This document shows positions 1-6,438 of a stretch of 13,972 nt of DNA, one piece after another. The notes under the pieces are model-generated. The model was given only the letters and a program-made list of their open reading frames with translations, did not search any database and had not been told where the DNA came from. The translations under genes and the position numbers were made by a program. How positions within the stretch are numbered: the first letter of the stretch is position 1; the number at the start of each line of letters is the position of its first letter. The DNA is from Collinsella aerofaciens (GTDB lineage: Bacteria; Actinomycetota; Coriobacteriia; Coriobacteriales; Coriobacteriaceae): contig NZ_JAQLDQ010000033.1 in NCBI RefSeq assembly GCF_028209395.1, positions 1-13,972 of the forward strand, written 5' to 3'.

Positions 1-4
1 TCGC

Positions 5-45
5 AGCCCCGACCCGCGGTCACGAGCGGGGGCTCCTATCTTTTT
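5..45 (+). terminator. Possible rho-independent terminator of an upstream gene
   Basis: AGCCCC (5-10) can pair with GGGGCT (29-34), and CGC (15-17) with GCG (26-28). A run of five T follows at 41-45, after a short spacer. The stem has a bulge and the T-run is not immediately adjacent, so this is only a plausible terminator. The gene it would end lies outside the window. No gene is visible between here and tgt. Confidence 0.4.
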
Positions 46-179
46 AGTGCCCTCGGATTGGGTCATAGTGTCTGTCGGTGCCATAACATCGGCATTTGTG
101 TTGTTGGTAGAAGGCCTCTCATGGGTAGTCATTTAATGCACTAGTTTCTGTCGAGTCGGTGCGGTTTGCTGGTTGCTCG

Positions 180-185
180 TATAAT
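180..185 (+). promoter_or_regulatory. Candidate -10 box of the tgt promoter
   Basis: A perfect TATAAT lies 37 bases before the tgt start codon. No good TTGACA-like -35 is found at 16-18 bp upstream; the 17-bp position reads CGGTGC. The call therefore rests on the -10 box and its position in an otherwise empty leader. It implies a short 5' leader of roughly 30 nt. Confidence 0.45.
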
Positions 186-222
186 GGTCTGCGTATGAAC
201 CGCAACCAAGGAGTTCCAGTTT

Positions 223-1362
223 ATGGACCAGAGCCTCTTTAAATTCGACCTGATCGCCGAGGACCCGACGACGCACGCGCGTGCCGGCGTGTTGCACACC
301 CCGCACGGCGACATCGAGACGCCGATCTTTATGCCCGTGGGCACCAAGGCAAACGTCAAGGGCATCCCCACCGAGACCGTTAAGCAGCTCGGTGCGCAGA
401 TTGTGCTCGCCAACACCTACCACCTGTCCATGCGTCCCGGCGAGGACACCATCGCCGAGCTGGGCGGACTGCATAAGTTCATGAACTGGCATGGCCCCAT
501 CCTCACCGACTCGGGCGGATTCCAGGTGTTTAGCCATAACGACGCCGTCAAGCTCACTGACGAGGGCGTGCGCTTTATCGTCAATGACTACGACGGCCGC
601 CACGTGTTCTGGACGCCCGAGGACAACATGGCAATCGCCATGAAGCTCGGCTCCGACATCTGCATGCAGCTCGATCAGTGCCCCGGCTATCCCGCCACGC
701 GCGCCTACGTCGAGCGCGCCGTGGAGCTGTCGAGCATGTGGGCCGAGCGCTGCTACAAGGCCCACACCCGTGATGACCAGGCACTTTTTGGCATCGTCCA
801 GGGTGGCATGCATCTGGATCTGCGCCTGCGATCGCTGCGCCACCTGGAGGAGTGCGGCGACTTCCCCGGTTACGGCATCGGCGGCTACTCGGTGGGCGAG
901 GACCACGAGACCATGTTCGAGACGCTGGCGCCGCTGGTTTCCGAGTATATGCCTAAGCACAAGCCGCGCTACCTCATGGGCGTCGGCAACCCTACCACGC
1001 TCGTGCGCGGCGTTGGCGTGGGCATCGACATGTTCGACTGCGTGCTGCCGACGCGCACCGGCCGCATGGGTACGGCGTTCTCCAGTGAAGGTCGCCTTAA
1101 CTTCCGCAACGCGCGCTTTGCGCACGACGACGGCCCCATCGATCCCACCTGCACCTGCCCGGTGTGCACGGGCGGCTACAGCCGCGCGCTCATCCGTCAC
1201 ATGGTCACGCAGAAGGAGATGCTCGGCGGTATTCTGCTGTCGATGCACAACATCTATTACCTGCTCAACCTTATGCAGCGTGCCCGTCAGGCCATTATCG
1301 AGGGCCGCTATGGCGCGTTTGTGAGCGACTGGATGAACAGTCCTGCGGCGGTGGACTACTAA
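223..1362 (+). CDS. tgt: tRNA-guanine transglycosylase (queuosine biosynthesis)
   Basis: Exchanges guanine 34 in the anticodon of GUN tRNAs for the queuosine precursor preQ1; a cytosolic, zinc-containing TIM-barrel enzyme. The 379-residue length is normal. Visible signatures are DSGGFQ (95-100, with the conserved Asp96), GIVQGG (190-195), and FDCVLPTR with the catalytic nucleophile Asp272. The zinc site is Cys310, Cys312, Cys315 and His342. The base-recognition loop reads DQCPGYP (151-157) and the substrate loop GGYSVGE (220-226). Val224 is the residue that in bacterial enzymes favours preQ1 over queuine, where the eukaryotic enzyme has Gly. The ATG is chosen because AAGGAG (208-213) sits 9 bases upstream. 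It appears monocistronic: no other queuosine gene is nearby and a strong terminator follows. Family assignment is secure; substrate choice is inferred. Confidence 0.97.
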   Translation: MDQSLFKFDLIAEDPTTHARAGVLHTPHGDIETPIFMPVGTKANVKGIPTETVKQLGAQIVLANTYHLSMRPGEDTIAELGGLHKFMNWHGPILTDSGGFQVFSHNDAVKLTDEGVRFIVNDYDGRHVFWTPEDNMAIAMKLGSDICMQLDQCPGYPATRAYVERAVELSSMWAERCYKAHTRDDQALFGIVQGGMHLDLRLRSLRHLEECGDFPGYGIGGYSVGEDHETMFETLAPLVSEYMPKHKPRYLMGVGNPTTLVRGVGVGIDMFDCVLPTRTGRMGTAFSSEGRLNFRNARFAHDDGPIDPTCTCPVCTGGYSRALIRHMVTQKEMLGGILLSMHNIYYLLNLMQRARQAIIEGRYGAFVSDWMNSPAAVDY

Positions 1363-1511
1363 GAGCGGTGCGGGCGCTTGCAGAGCGCGGGCAACGGCAA
1401 GGGGCGAGCGCCGGCCGGTCATCACGTTCGCTAACACCGTCTGCGCGACCGATGACCGATAGCTTGCAAGCACTTGATGCATCGTGGGTACCATCCCGAA
1501 TAGTTGATGTT

Positions 1512-1560
1512 CGGGCGGGTGTTTGGCGCATGGCGTCGACCCCGCCCGTTTTTCTTTTTC
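1512..1560 (+). terminator. Strong rho-independent terminator between tgt and the LOG gene
   Basis: CGGGCGGG (1512-1519) pairs perfectly with CCCGCCCG (1541-1548) across a 21-nt loop. It is followed at once by TTTTTCTTTTT (1549-1559). It most likely ends tgt transcription. It lies only 6 bases before the ribosome binding site of the next gene, leaving no room for a promoter after it. It may therefore also act in the leader of that gene, from a weak promoter candidate such as TACCAT at 1489-1494. Confidence 0.8.
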
Positions 1561-1575
1561 TCGATAGGAGTACCC

Positions 1576-2334
1576 ATGATTAAGAACGAGAATGTCGAGG
1601 GCGAGCCTGCCTACGACGAGACGTACCGCCGCGGCCCCGTGGTCATGCGCGGCCCCATGATTCCTAAGGACAACACCTACGCCAACCTGCTGGCGCCCGA
1701 GGACTCGACCGACTGGTTGCATACCGATCCGTGGCGTGTGCTGCGTATCCAGGCAGAGTTTGTCGATGGTTTTGGCGCGCTTGCCGAGCTTGGTCCTGCG
1801 GTGACCATCTTCGGTAGCGCCCGCACGCCAAAGACCGATCCGCTCTACAAGGCGGCGCGCACGGTCGGTCGCAAGATCGCCCAGCGCGGCGTGGCGGTTA
1901 TCACCGGCGGCGGTCCCGGCGTCATGGAGGCGGCCAACAGGGGAGCGGCTAGCACGAACGGCAAGTCGGTCGGCTTGGGTATCGAGCTGCCGCACGAGCA
2001 CGGGCTCAACAAATACGTGAACCTTGGCATGGACTTCCGTTACTTCTTTGTGCGCAAGACCATGTTCGTCAAATACAGCTCGGGCGCCATCGTGTTTCCT
2101 GGTGGCTTTGGTACGCTCGACGAGATGTTCGAGGTGCTCACGCTGGTACAGACGCACAAGGTCAAGCGCATGCCGCTCGTTTTGGTGGGAACCGAGTACT
2201 GGCAGGGCCTGTTCGACTGGCTCAACGGCCCGGTGATGGACGCCGGTATGATTAGCCCGCTCGATCCGGAGCTGGTGCACATCACCGACGACCTCAACGA
2301 GGCCGTTGACATTGCCCTGAGCGGGCTGATGTAG
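1576..2334 (+). CDS. LOG-family protein (TIGR00730 type), nucleoside 5'-monophosphate phosphoribohydrolase
   Basis: LOG-family proteins cleave the N-glycosidic bond of cytokinin riboside 5'-monophosphates or, in many bacteria, ordinary nucleoside monophosphates, giving base plus ribose 5-phosphate. This 252-residue Rossmann-like protein carries the two family motifs: GGGPGVMEA (111-119) and PGGFGTLDE (175-183, with the catalytic-site Glu183). A YFFVRKTMF stretch (156-164) lies between them. Residues 1-75 form a longer N-terminal region than in minimal LOG proteins. I chose the ATG at 1576 because AGGAG (1566-1570) lies 5 bases upstream. The reading frame stays open to 1504, but that extension would translate the terminator hairpin. 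No cytokinin or secondary-metabolism genes are nearby, so a nucleotide-recycling role is more likely than hormone synthesis. The exact substrate cannot be read from sequence. Confidence 0.9.
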   Translation: MIKNENVEGEPAYDETYRRGPVVMRGPMIPKDNTYANLLAPEDSTDWLHTDPWRVLRIQAEFVDGFGALAELGPAVTIFGSARTPKTDPLYKAARTVGRKIAQRGVAVITGGGPGVMEAANRGAASTNGKSVGLGIELPHEHGLNKYVNLGMDFRYFFVRKTMFVKYSSGAIVFPGGFGTLDEMFEVLTLVQTHKVKRMPLVLVGTEYWQGLFDWLNGPVMDAGMISPLDPELVHITDDLNEAVDIALSGLM

Positions 2335-2366
2335 GGTGCTGTGACTGTTGTTATAGCAATGTGAAC

Positions 2367-2421
2367 GGCATACTGATGCTATTTAACATCAGTATGCCAT
2401 CTAAACTGGGTATACTGATGC
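2367..2421 (+). promoter_or_regulatory. Operator/promoter of the toxin-antitoxin operon
   Basis: A perfect 12-bp inverted repeat, GGCATACTGATG (2367-2378) and CATCAGTATGCC (2387-2398), has an 8-bp spacer. A third half-site, ATACTGATGC, repeats at 2412-2421 in the same orientation as 2370-2379. The third copy overlaps TATACT (2411-2416), a good -10 candidate, so a bound repressor would block the promoter. Ribbon-helix-helix antitoxins of the RelB/DinJ family typically bind such palindromes and autorepress. No T-run follows the hairpin, which argues against a terminator. A clear -35 is not seen. Confidence 0.65.
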
Positions 2422-2446
2422 AAAAGACGAGGCGAGGAGGTCGCGT

Positions 2447-2746
2447 ATGTCTACTGCAACGGTTAAGCCTACGACGGTTCGCATCGAAGAGGGGCTCAAG
2501 GAACAGGCGACTGAGTTCTTGGATACGGTTGGTCTGAGTCTCAATTCGTATCTCAACCTTGCTGTTCGGCAGCTGGTAAATCAACGAAAGATTCCTTTTG
2601 AGATCGTAGGAAGGGCGGAGGTGCCCAACGAGGCAACGAGGCGTGCCATGGTGATCGCCGAAGCTCATGAGTTGGGGATTCTGCCGGACGACAGCCCGTC
2701 ATTCAATAACGCTGATGAGCTTATATCATTCCTCGATGAGGACTAG
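2447..2746 (+). CDS. dinJ: RelB/DinJ-family antitoxin
   Basis: Antitoxin of a type II toxin-antitoxin pair: it binds and neutralises the toxin encoded next and represses its own operon. The 99-residue protein starts with a ribbon-helix-helix DNA-binding fold. The beta strand PTTVRI is at about 8-13 and the helices at about 14-28 and 32-46, the second containing LNSYLNLAVRQLV. The acidic C-terminal tail (NADELISFLDED, 88-99) is the usual toxin-wrapping segment. AGGAGG (2435-2440) precedes the ATG by 6 bases. The toxin gene starts two bases after the stop codon, so translation is probably coupled. By eye the DNA of this locus is less G/C-rich and its codon use more mixed than in the flanking genes, consistent with acquisition by transfer. 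The symbol follows the E. coli DinJ-YafQ pairing. Confidence 0.9.
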   Translation: MSTATVKPTTVRIEEGLKEQATEFLDTVGLSLNSYLNLAVRQLVNQRKIPFEIVGRAEVPNEATRRAMVIAEAHELGILPDDSPSFNNADELISFLDED

Positions 2747-2748
2747 CG

Positions 2749-3057
2749 ATGTTTGAGATTAAGGTCGAGGCTCAGTTTAAGGCGGATTACAAACGGACGA
2801 TGCGCATCCATCCGCAGCTAAAAACCGAGTTTAAGGCGGCAGTCGCAGAGCTTGCGGCTCACGGCTCGCTTCCCGCGGAATATGGTGCCCACGAGCTTTC
2901 AAACCCGGGCGGCAACTACAACGGCCACATCGATTTCCATCTATCTGATGGCTTGGTCGATGTGGTCGTTCTCTACTTGTCGCATAAGACTAATCCTGCG
3001 ATCCGACTGGTCAGAATGGGCTCGCATGAGGAACTATTCCAGGGCCCGCAGGGCTGA
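2749..3057 (+). CDS. yafQ: YafQ-family mRNA interferase toxin
   Basis: RelE/ParE-superfamily endoribonuclease that cuts mRNA on the ribosome. The 102-residue protein aligns with E. coli YafQ over its second half: YGAHEL (45-50), IDFH (61-64), DVVVLYLSHK (71-80) and RMGSHEELF (89-97). The residues matching the YafQ catalytic set His50, His63, Asp67 and His87 are His48, His64, Asp71 and His93. All are present, so the toxin looks active. The Trp that follows the Asp in E. coli is Val72 here. The start codon is 2 bases downstream of the antitoxin stop. The gene is followed by a long hairpin repeat that separates it from convergent degV. There is no sign of truncation or frameshift in either partner. 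Confidence 0.9.
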   Translation: MFEIKVEAQFKADYKRTMRIHPQLKTEFKAAVAELAAHGSLPAEYGAHELSNPGGNYNGHIDFHLSDGLVDVVVLYLSHKTNPAIRLVRMGSHEELFQGPQG

Positions 3058-3068
3058 TTGCCGATTTC

Positions 3069-3135
3069 TAAGTTGCGGTGGAATAGGGATTAATTTGCTG
3101 CTGATAAGCCAAAAATAGTCCCTATTTCACCGCAA
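3069..3135 (+). repeat. Hairpin repeat, copy 1 (probable bidirectional terminator between yafQ and degV)
   Basis: TTGCGGTGGAATAGGGA (3073-3089) pairs with 3119-3135 over 17 positions, all Watson-Crick except G3081 with T3127, which is a G-U wobble in plus-strand RNA. Three more weak pairs extend inward (3090-3092 with 3116-3118). The left 18 bases (3069-3086) are identical to 6369-6386. The right 14 (3122-3135) are identical to 6422-6435. It sits between two converging genes and no T-run follows on the plus side, so terminator function is likely but not proven. Confidence 0.75.
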
Positions 3136-3150
3136 GTGGTAAAGGTGCCC

Positions 3151-4011
3151 CTAGTGGATGGGCTGGTAGCGGAGGCAGTAGCTGATGGCTATGGCGTCGA
3201 CGCCTACGTGGGTGGCAATGGTGCAGCCGATGGGGCCGGTGCCGGCGTCTACGTAGTCCTGGCCTGCGAGTGCTTCGTTGACAAGCTCCTGCTCCTCGGC
3301 GGCGCCGGTCGTGAGCACGCGCACGCTTGAGCCCGGATGCTCCGCCAAAAATGCGAGGCAATCGGCCATGGTGTTAGCAACGATGCGCTTGGCGCCGCGG
3401 CCCTTCTTGACGGCCTTGATCTCGCCCGACTGCCACTCCGGCGAAACGGCCAGACGAATGTTGAGCATCTGCGTGAGCTGGCCGGCGAGTTTGGGCGCAC
3501 GGCCGTTCTTGACCAGGTTCTCGAGCGTGCGGGGAATCAGCAACAGGTGGGCGTCGGGCAGCGTCGCGCGGATCTGCGCCTCGGTCTCGTCCAAGCTGCG
3601 GCCGTCCTCGCGCATGGCCAGCGCATACTCCACCAGCAGGCCCTCGGCACCCGAACCGGTGCGCGAATCGATGCAGCGCACGTCGAGCTCGTGGGTATCG
3701 GCTACCAGGCATGCATTGGAATAGCAGGCGGACCACTCGCTGCACAGCGAGATAAAGATGGCGCTGTCATGGCCGTCGGCGAGCACGCGGTCAAAGAGTG
3801 CCTTGAACTCGCCGGCGCTCGGCTGCGAGGTGTGCGGCAGCTGCTCGGAGCCTGCCATGCGGGCGACGTACTCCTCGGCGGTGATCTGCACCTGGTCGAG
3901 CAGGTCCTCGCCCTCGATAATCACATGCAGCGGAATCACGTAAATGCCGAGCTCTTGGGCGCGGGCGGGGGAGATGTCCGACGTGGAGTCGGTTATGATG
4001 GCAAAAGACAT
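3151..4011 (-). CDS. DegV family fatty-acid-binding protein
   Basis: DegV (FakB-like) proteins bind a single fatty acid; in Firmicutes they present it to the FakA kinase for phosphorylation and entry into phospholipid synthesis. The 286-residue protein shows TDSTSD (7-12), TSQPS (61-65, lipid carboxylate-binding Thr-Ser), DSRTGSGAEGLLV (115-127) and LENLVKNGRAPKLAG (163-177). GPIGCTIATHVGVDAIAI lies near the C-terminus (259-276). The usual SSxLSGTYQSA segment is replaced by SEWSACYSNA (91-100), an uncommon variant. The start at 4011 is preferred over an upstream ATG at 4068 because an AAAGGTG ribosome binding site lies about 6 bases before it and the family motif begins at residue 7. No fakA or phospholipid gene is in the window, so the metabolic role is inferred from family only. 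Confidence 0.93.
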   Translation of the reverse strand: MSFAIITDSTSDISPARAQELGIYVIPLHVIIEGEDLLDQVQITAEEYVARMAGSEQLPHTSQPSAGEFKALFDRVLADGHDSAIFISLCSEWSACYSNACLVADTHELDVRCIDSRTGSGAEGLLVEYALAMREDGRSLDETEAQIRATLPDAHLLLIPRTLENLVKNGRAPKLAGQLTQMLNIRLAVSPEWQSGEIKAVKKGRGAKRIVANTMADCLAFLAEHPGSSVRVLTTGAAEEQELVNEALAGQDYVDAGTGPIGCTIATHVGVDAIAISYCLRYQPIH

Positions 4012-4067
4012 AATTGCACCTTTCGTTGGGGCGTTTGCGCGCCGCCTTCTGAGAGCAAAGTGCGACA

Positions 4068-4119
4068 AGTATAGTAGAGTCGTTCCACATTGCTAGGTTC
4101 AATTGTTGAATAGTCAACA
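4068..4119. promoter_or_regulatory. Divergent promoter region of degV and the HAD gene
   Basis: AGTATAGT around 4068-4075 reads as TATACT on the minus strand (4073-4068, for degV) and TATAGT on the plus strand (4070-4075, for the HAD gene). The two -10 boxes would therefore overlap. A 6-bp inverted repeat, TGTTGA (4104-4109) and TCAACA (4114-4119), lies beside it and contains TTGACT on the minus strand. Neither -35 is well spaced from its -10, so promoter calls are tentative. The inverted repeat could be a regulator site. Confidence 0.35.
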
Positions 4120-4168
4120 GTTTGAAGTGTCGGTGTGGAAATCATCAATTGGGGAAGAGAGGGTGCCA

Positions 4169-4831
4169 GTGGAGCAGCTGGAGATATGCAAGCGGTCGGT
4201 TGTTCTGTTTGATTTCGATGGCACGGTGGCCGATACAGGCCGGGCGGTGATGACCTCGACGCGCAAGACGCTGGCTGCGCGCGGGTTTTCGGAGGCGCAG
4301 ATGGGTGACCTGCGCCGCATGATCGGGCCGCCCCTGTGGAAGAGCTTTCACGACTTTTATGGCTTCTCGCGCGAGGAGTCGCTTGTGGTGGCCGACGAGT
4401 ACCGCGCCTTTTTTGATGAGCTGGGACCGGAAGAGTACCCTGTGTTCGATGGAATTTCCGAGCTGCTGGATGGGTTGGCCGCCCAGGGGCATCGCTTGGC
4501 CGTGGCGACGTCGCGCATGGAGGCAAAGTGCATCGACATGGTGGGCGAGCTGGGGCTTTCTCAGTTTAAGGCAGTGGTTGGCATGAATCCGCCGCAGGGA
4601 CGCGAGACCAAGGCCGATTCGGTCCGCGATGCCCTGGCGGCGCTCGGTGCGACGGCGGACGATGCCGTGATGATCGGCGATCGCTTTAACGATGTGGAGG
4701 GCGCGCACGCAATGGGCGTGCCGTGCATCGGCATCTATTCGGGTGCGGCGGCGCCGGGGGAGCACGAGGCCGCGGGCGCCGATGCGGTGGTGCACTCGGT
4801 GGCCGAGCTTGCTAAACTTTTTGCTATCTAA
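4169..4831 (+). CDS. HAD-superfamily phosphatase (subfamily IA, Gph/PGMB-like)
   Basis: Small-molecule phosphatase acting through an aspartyl-phosphate intermediate. From the GTG at 4169 the product is 220 residues. Motif I is FDFDGTV (14-20; nucleophile Asp15, acid/base Asp17), motif II is VATS (112-115), the motif III lysine is in ETKAD (Lys148), and motif IV is GDRFND (170-175; Asp171, Asp175). Residues about 25-95 form the helical cap, including IGPP (52-55). The frame is open back to a TTG at 4103. I chose GTG 4169 because AGAGG (4158-4162) sits 6 bases before it; a second GTG at 4163 is possible. Phosphoglycolate phosphatase is the nearest-sounding family, but cap-type HADs cannot be given a substrate by inspection. 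The M20 gene follows 54 bases later, probably on the same transcript. Confidence 0.85.
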   Translation: MEQLEICKRSVVLFDFDGTVADTGRAVMTSTRKTLAARGFSEAQMGDLRRMIGPPLWKSFHDFYGFSREESLVVADEYRAFFDELGPEEYPVFDGISELLDGLAAQGHRLAVATSRMEAKCIDMVGELGLSQFKAVVGMNPPQGRETKADSVRDALAALGATADDAVMIGDRFNDVEGAHAMGVPCIGIYSGAAAPGEHEAAGADAVVHSVAELAKLFAI

Positions 4832-4885
4832 TGACGTAATGTGAGGGGCGGGCGTGCCCGCTACTCATTGGTAAGGAGGTCGTCC

Positions 4886-6322
4886 ATGAATCAGGTGGAG
4901 CAGAGCGTTACCGAGTATGTCGACGAGGTCTGGGAAGATGTCGTCGCCGATATCGAGCAGTTGGTGAGCTATCCGTCTGTGGCTATTGCTGCCAATGCGG
5001 AGCCCGGTGCGCCGTTTGGCCGCCCGGTCCGTGATGCGCTCGATTGCGCGCTCGGCATCGCGCAAAAGCTCGGCTACCAGACGAGCGACGACGAGGGCTA
5101 TGTGGGCATTGCCGATATCCCTGGCCGCGGCGACAAGCAGCTCGCGACCATTTGCCATGTGGACGTGGTGCCCGCAGGCCCCGGCTGGAACACCGACCCG
5201 TTTGCGATGGAGCGTCGCGAGGGCTGGCTGCTCGGCCGCGGCGTGATCGACGACAAGGGCCCGGCGGTGCTGTCGCTCTACGCTGGCGCTTATCTGCTCA
5301 AACACGGCATTGTGCCGCGCTATACCTTCCGCGCGCTGCTGGGCTGCGATGAGGAAGTGGGCATGTCCGACGTTCACCATTATCTGGAGAACCACACAGA
5401 CCCCGACTTTTTGTTTACACCCGATGCCGAGTTCCCGGTCTGCAATGCCGAGAAGGGCCAGTTTGGGGCGACGTTTGTGAGTTCCAAGATCGACGGCGGG
5501 CGCATTGTGTCCTGGAGCGGTGCCGAGGCGAGCAACGCCATTCCGTCGCAGTCTATCTGCGAGCTTGCGATTGCCGCCGATGAACTGCCGGCGCCCGTTG
5601 AGAACGCCGACCGCCTGGAGATCACGGCGCTCGATAACGGGCATGCACAGATTTTCGCCCACGGCATTGGTGGTCATGCCTCGATGCCCGAGGGAACGAT
5701 CAATGCTGTCGGCCTCATCGTGGCGTATCTGCGCGAGGCCGAGGATGCGTTTGGTGCGCGCGACGAGCGCCTGCTGACGCCTGCCGAGCACGAGTTCGTC
5801 AAGTTCCTGGCCTTTGTGCACGCGGATGCCTATGGTCGCGGCCTGGGAATCGATGCGACGAGCCCGGCGTTTGGCCCGCTCACCTGCAACCCCGGCGTCA
5901 TCCGTGTGGTGGATGGCCACATCGAGCAGGTCATCGACGTGCGTTTTCCCGACAGCACGAGCGCCGATACCATCTGCGAGCAGCTCGAGCCGCTCGTGGG
6001 CCGCTTTGGTGTGACGTATCGCGTGGGTCGTGCCAAGGTGCCGTTCTCGGTCTCTGCCGACGACCCGGCCGTGAAGGCGCTGATTGACACCTATAACGAG
6101 TTTACGGGTAAGCATGCCGAGCCCTTCGCCATGGGCGGTGGCACGTACGCACGCAACTTTGCCCGCGCCGTCTCGTTTGGCCCCGAGGAGACCGGCCTGG
6201 AGCTGCCCGCATGGGGCGGCCAGATGCACGGCCCCAATGAGTGCGCCAACGAGGAACAGCTCAAGCAGGCGCTCAAGATTTATATCGTGGCGATCTTACG
6301 TTTGAACGAGCTTGAGCTTTAA
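4886..6322 (+). CDS. M20-family metallopeptidase (PepV/Sapep-like dipeptidase)
   Basis: Di-metal dipeptidase that cleaves dipeptides in the cytosol. The 478 residues fit the PepV/Sapep branch. Metal and catalytic residues are visible in order: His91 and Asp93 in HVDVVP (91-96), the bridging Asp122 in RGVIDDKG, catalytic Glu156 and metal-binding Glu157 in DEEVG, Asp180 in FTPDAEFPV, and His448 in MHGPNE. The lid domain (about 195-395) carries GGHASMPEG (262-270), whose His264 corresponds to the substrate-contacting histidine. The ATG is set by AAGGAGG (4873-4879), 6 bases upstream; the 15 upstream in-frame codons include this ribosome binding site and are not coding. There is no signal peptide. 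A short palindrome (4848-4861) lies in the gap after the HAD gene. The second hairpin repeat follows and probably ends the transcript. Confidence 0.93.
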   Translation: MNQVEQSVTEYVDEVWEDVVADIEQLVSYPSVAIAANAEPGAPFGRPVRDALDCALGIAQKLGYQTSDDEGYVGIADIPGRGDKQLATICHVDVVPAGPGWNTDPFAMERREGWLLGRGVIDDKGPAVLSLYAGAYLLKHGIVPRYTFRALLGCDEEVGMSDVHHYLENHTDPDFLFTPDAEFPVCNAEKGQFGATFVSSKIDGGRIVSWSGAEASNAIPSQSICELAIAADELPAPVENADRLEITALDNGHAQIFAHGIGGHASMPEGTINAVGLIVAYLREAEDAFGARDERLLTPAEHEFVKFLAFVHADAYGRGLGIDATSPAFGPLTCNPGVIRVVDGHIEQVIDVRFPDSTSADTICEQLEPLVGRFGVTYRVGRAKVPFSVSADDPAVKALIDTYNEFTGKHAEPFAMGGGTYARNFARAVSFGPEETGLELPAWGGQMHGPNECANEEQLKQALKIYIVAILRLNELEL

Positions 6323-6368
6323 GGCTGCGGCGTTTTAACAACTTAGCACCCCTTTCGTCCGGGCTTTT

Positions 6369-6438
6369 TAAGTTGCGGTGGAATAGTTCCTAGAATGGGC
6401 CATTTGATGGCCAAGCAGGAACTATTTCACCGCAACTT
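6369..6438 (+). repeat. Hairpin repeat, copy 2 (probable terminator after the M20 gene)
   Basis: Bases 6370-6391 pair with 6417-6438 over 22 positions, all Watson-Crick except G6381 with T6427, the same G-T pair as in copy 1. An inner hairpin GGCCAT (6398-6403) with ATGGCC (6407-6412) closes a 3-base loop. A T-rich stretch (6437-6447) follows, so this copy has the form of a rho-independent terminator on the plus strand. Compared with copy 1, the inner arm changes from GGGA/TCCC to TTCCT/AGGAA, with both sides changed so that pairing is kept. Confidence 0.8.

Noticed and set aside
47..179. tRNA or other RNA gene in the left flank
   Set aside because: No cloverleaf or TPsiC-like arm could be folded; only short chance pairings such as GCC/GGC were found.
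133..2280. 715-codon minus-strand open frame opposite tgt and the LOG gene
   Set aside because: It is antisense to two secure genes and rich in His, Arg, Val and Ala, as expected for the complement of high-GC coding DNA. It has no domain and spans two genes and a terminator.
2367..2398. Palindrome before the antitoxin as a terminator of the LOG gene
   Set aside because: No T-run follows on the plus side, and a third copy of the half-site overlaps the promoter, so an operator is the better reading.
2351..2668. 105-codon minus-strand open frame opposite the antitoxin
   Set aside because: It covers the operator palindrome and lies antisense to a clear antitoxin gene; no ribosome binding site or domain is seen.
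3069..6438. The two hairpin repeats as CRISPR repeats or as the ends of one composite transposon
   Set aside because: There are only two copies, 3.3 kb apart and in the same orientation. The DNA between holds ordinary housekeeping-type genes with no transposase, and there are no spacer units.
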